Positions 61,040 through 64,000 of a DNA stretch of 64,000 bases are shown one piece after another. A program made the position numbers and the translations under genes. Source of the stretch: Ulota crispa (taxonomy: Eukaryota; Streptophyta; Bryopsida; Orthotrichales; Orthotrichaceae); NCBI GenBank assembly GCA_963920765.1, contig OY987244.1, positions 4,838,501-4,902,500 on the forward strand, read 5' to 3'. The notes beneath the pieces are model-generated. The model ran no database searches, had not been told where the DNA came from, and saw only the letters and a list, made by a program, of their open reading frames with translations. The stretch's first letter is position 1. Every line of letters begins with the position of its first letter.

Positions 61040-62190
61040 TTTTTAATGCATTCTAAAACCCAAAAAGCTCCCATCAGTTGACATACACATACCTACAGTA
61101 GAATGTAGTGAAAGATACTTATCAGCTTGAATCAATATGAAGATAACTAAGAAACTTGTACGCTTTCCAAGAATTGATACCTCAAAATCCTCCATGGTAA
61201 TTGTCAGGTCCTCCATCTTTTGATTTGTCAAAGGTCACTGATACTTTTTGTCATTGTCCAATGCCCTGAAATAGCGGAAAAACACTAAGCTTTAGGTCTA
61301 ACTTTCCACAATTCAAAAGAATGAAACACAACAAGAAACAACGCTAGAAGGATGGTCATGAAGAAAGGACTTGCTGAAGAAAGTCCTCTGTACGGCTAGG
61401 ATACCCGCTTCTTGGCAAAAGGCACCCAAGTCTGCCCCTACAAATCCCGGAGTTTGTCTTGCTATGCGCTCATAATCAATAGGACCTCTGAAACGTAGTC
61501 GTGCAGAAATAGCAAATAATATGCGTGCTATGGTGTCTTCATCAAGGATACTTGATGCACACAAGACAAAAAAAAACTTAGCTAATGCAAATATCATTAG
61601 AAAGAACACAAAACAAAGCTCCTCATGAGAAAAAAGCTTATCAGCTAATGTTTACAATATATTGATATCACAAAGCATTCAAAAGCAAAAAAACAATCAA
61701 TAAATCCAACCTTCTAGATAGATTAGAGGTGAAAAAACAATAGTTAGAGCTATTTCCTGATCAAATCGACCAGCCCGCCAATATGTAGGATCCAATGCAT
61801 CAAGTTAGTTTATGGCTCCTATTACAATAACATGTCTTGGTTTCTTGGCCGCTTTTGAGTGTTGTTGTCAGCTTTGGAACCAGATCTGCTAGAGGGTGAT
61901 TCAAGTCATCCATACAAATAATCAACTAGGCTACAATTTGCCTCTCCATCTCCTGTTGAGCTGGCTCTCTTTTGGAAGCGATTGCATCAATGTCGTCAAT
62001 AAACACAATGCAAGGGGCCATCTTCATAGCATCTGCAAAAAGAGATTGCACATTTGCCTCAAATTCTCTTGCAAAGACAACAAAAAATAGACTTAATACA
62101 CCACAACTTCCACAAGAAAATAAGACCAAAATTTGAGCAAATCTAATAGGACACATGGTTGACCATAATAGACAAAATGTAAGTATCACT
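61040..62190 (-). pseudogene. CDC48C/NVL-like AAA-ATPase, broken
   Basis: Exon-like pieces of a nuclear VCP-like AAA-ATPase (the CDC48C group, linked to ribosome biogenesis) appear in gene order on the minus strand. About 62090-61930: LFADAMKMAPCIVFIDDIDA then IASKRE (Walker B, with FIDD in place of FIDE). About 61850-61750: VIVIGAIN, an in-frame TAA, then LDALDPTYWRAGRFDQEI. About 61580-61390: an IARILFAISARL..TPGFVGADLGAFCQEAG helical-lid segment. About 61215-61180: ITMEDFE. No P-loop exon and no second AAA domain were found. The stop inside the sensor/arginine-finger region and the missing P-loop argue for a pseudogene, though an exotic splice cannot be excluded by eye. Confidence 0.75.
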
Positions 62191-62699
62191 TGTCTAAAGG
62201 TCCATTCCCACTTCTACATTGTATTTAAGAAGTAGCGGTCCTTGAGGGATTTTGGAACTTGTGTGTTCATATAGCTTAGGAGTATTATTTAGCACCCAAG
62301 CCTAGCTAGCAAGCTTGAGGGCAGTTCTATGAGAGCGGTTGTAAGAGAAATTAGAAGGAAAGCGTCTGTAATGTACAAAAAAATTAGCAAAGGTGCTATA
62401 GCACAAAGTCTTTGCAAAAATGTAGATTTGAGAGATTGGTGGCCTGCTAAGAGCTGCCTTTACTAATGGCGCCCTCAAAGATGAATTACAAAGTATTGGG
62501 GTTTGAAATATCAGAAAAACTTTTGGTTGACATTTGCTTTTTTTGGTATGTGGAGACGGCACTCCCACGGAGGCGGCGTGCTCATGAGACCTTATAAGAA
62601 TAGACTATCGCGGTTGAGGGGCAACAGCAACTGCATCATTGGAGTACATCATGTGTAAAATTTTCAAAGAAAAAGGATGAAACATCCACTTGTAGTGAA
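62191..62699. other. Intergenic stretch, nothing recognised
   Basis: Upstream side of the AAA pseudogene; I looked for a P-loop exon on the minus strand and did not find one. Confidence 0.35.
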
Positions 62700-62754
62700 C
62701 TACCCAAAATTGCTACATTGCCAAAAAAACAGTGCAGGGGCATTTAGGGGTTAA
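62700..62754. mobile_element. TTAA-type element, 3' terminal fragment
   Basis: Ends GGGGCATTTAGGGGTTAA, like family D4. The 5' portion was not located. Confidence 0.5.
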
Positions 62755-63004
62755 ATGGTAGTATAGATTATACAGTAGTCATCTATGCATTGAAGATACT
62801 CAAAATTTTGAATATTATTCTAAATAATTGTGTATTTTTGTCACAAAAATACCTTCATAAAAGGTTCTTCTCTATTCACGTGTATGCCTTACTAACTCTT
62901 GTCTTCCATCTAGGACTTTGTAAAATGTTTTTAAAAACTTAAAAAGGCAAAGAAAATGCATGCATGGATTGCAAACAAAAAGAAGAAGAAAGGGGTTGAA
63001 TGTA

Positions 63005-63400
63005 AGGTAGGCACACCCATCCTCGTCATGTCCTCATGGGCGTTACTTGACATTGTCAAGAATTAACAAATATAAATCAAATGGTTATGGGTAATTAAGT
63101 GATAGTTATGGTTGACAAAGTGACGGTTGTGGGTGACTTGCATGACAACTTTGAGTACCCATCTCACTATTTAAGAATGAGCAAGCCTTGTTTTTAGCAT
63201 CTCTTACACATAGTTCCTACAATTTCAGTGATTTTGGACTTTGAAAAATCTTTGTGAACAAATGCTTGCAATTGGAACCTTGAAATTGACGCCAATATTT
63301 TTGGTTTCCACTTCCTAACTTATAGCATTTTTTTCAAAGTTAGTCAATTGTTTTACCTACTCCAAAACCCTTATTTCCACGCTTATGGGTGCGCCTACCT
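63005..63400. mobile_element. TA-type MITE (A copy), 396 bp
   Basis: TA then AGGTAGGCACACCCATCC at the left; GCTTATGGGTGCGCCTACCT then TA at the right; body as 56502-56874. Confidence 0.88.
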
Positions 63401-64000
63401 TAATATACAAATTCTACACTTTGACTTGCTTGTGCCTATCCAAGGGTGATGGCATGATCAAGGTACCCCTGAAAGAGCCTACCGGACCTTCGGACAGGAC
63501 TTTTTCCCGAGGAGTCCGGATTATTTTTGTTTAGGTAAAAGTTTGAATTTGCAAGTGATGAAACATTTTTCTTAAGCTTTCCTTACGTTAAGACATTCAT
63601 TTAGAAAGTGTTCCTTCCATCAAAAGGAATTTTTTTGATTTTCTTTCACACCGCAAAAGTGATTAGAACCCAAATGTCCTGATCCGGACTTTTTTTGACT
63701 TGTAATTTGTAATGGCTCCCTAAAATGAATTATTAACATTTTAATAATTTTTACCATATGTGCACCTAGAAATAAGTATATGTGCATGCTTTTACCACTT
63801 TAAAAAAAATTACAAATTTTTAATGTTCTTTATTGGACGTGGAAAAACTTGCATGAAAGTGTCCCTAAAAGAATTCATTACAACTAGTTTTAATAATGTA
63901 TGGACTAATACACTTCAAATTCATGGATCATAGGAGCTTGCACAACTATAAATGCATTAACCTAATTCCTACTAACCAAACTTGCAGTCCGGATGAGTCC
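63401..64000. other. Window end, nothing firmly recognised
   Basis: The words GTCCGGAT/ATCCGGAC occur near 63516, 63681 and 63986; they may belong to a repeat continuing past the window. Confidence 0.3.

Noticed and set aside
1-64000. CRISPR arrays, bacterial operons, riboswitches or rRNA
   Set aside because: None seen; the splicing and repeat content are eukaryotic.

Overview
The window is nuclear DNA of a land plant. It is AT-rich and gene-poor, with spliceosomal introns, a nuclear tRNA-Ala and plant families such as a TBL O-acetyltransferase and a hevein-domain GH19 chitinase. Nothing in it fixes the lineage. The dense small repeats, some of unfamiliar type, make a seed-free plant (bryophyte, lycophyte or fern) my guess, but only a guess.

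I reconstructed five genes by splicing. (1) 7542-9853 +: ALY/REF mRNA-export adaptor (THO4), 5 exons, 286 aa. (2) 22856-19108 -: an unrecognised coiled-coil protein of about 410 aa, about 8 exons. (3) 25489-24092 -: Yos1/IER3IP1-like ER-Golgi protein, 3 exons, 77 aa. (4) 26964-30637 +: secreted chitinase with hevein and GH19 domains, 4 exons, 313 aa. (5) 39700-31588 -: trichome-birefringence-like O-acetyltransferase, 5 exons, 543 aa. In addition there is a tRNA-Ala(AGC) at 25724-25796 and a decayed CDC48C/NVL-like AAA-ATPase pseudogene at 61.0-62.2 kb, with a second worn copy of one of its exons at 59.2-59.5 kb. The genes are functionally unrelated; each is an ordinary housekeeping, defence or cell-wall gene.

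Most of the rest is small non-autonomous transposons, often nested. Two families dominate. One has termini AGGTAG/AGGTATG..CACCCATAAGC and duplicates TA (about 14 copies). The other duplicates TTAA and starts with CCC, as piggyBac elements do (about 15 copies). There are also MULE-like elements with 9-bp duplications, CACTA-like, Tourist-like, Stowaway-like and hAT-like MITEs, and long foldback elements with arms of up to about 430 bp.

The two most interesting observations follow. First, chitinase intron 1 coincides with one TA-family element: the element's own terminus supplies the 5' splice site, and splicing restores the inferred pre-insertion coding sequence exactly, which is the signature of an introner-like intron gain. 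Second, a 523-bp solo LTR at 51973-52495 carries a perfect five-unit heat-shock element plus a TATA box, resembling heat-activated Copia elements such as ONSEN. Three of about 20 introns also appear to use GC-AG borders.
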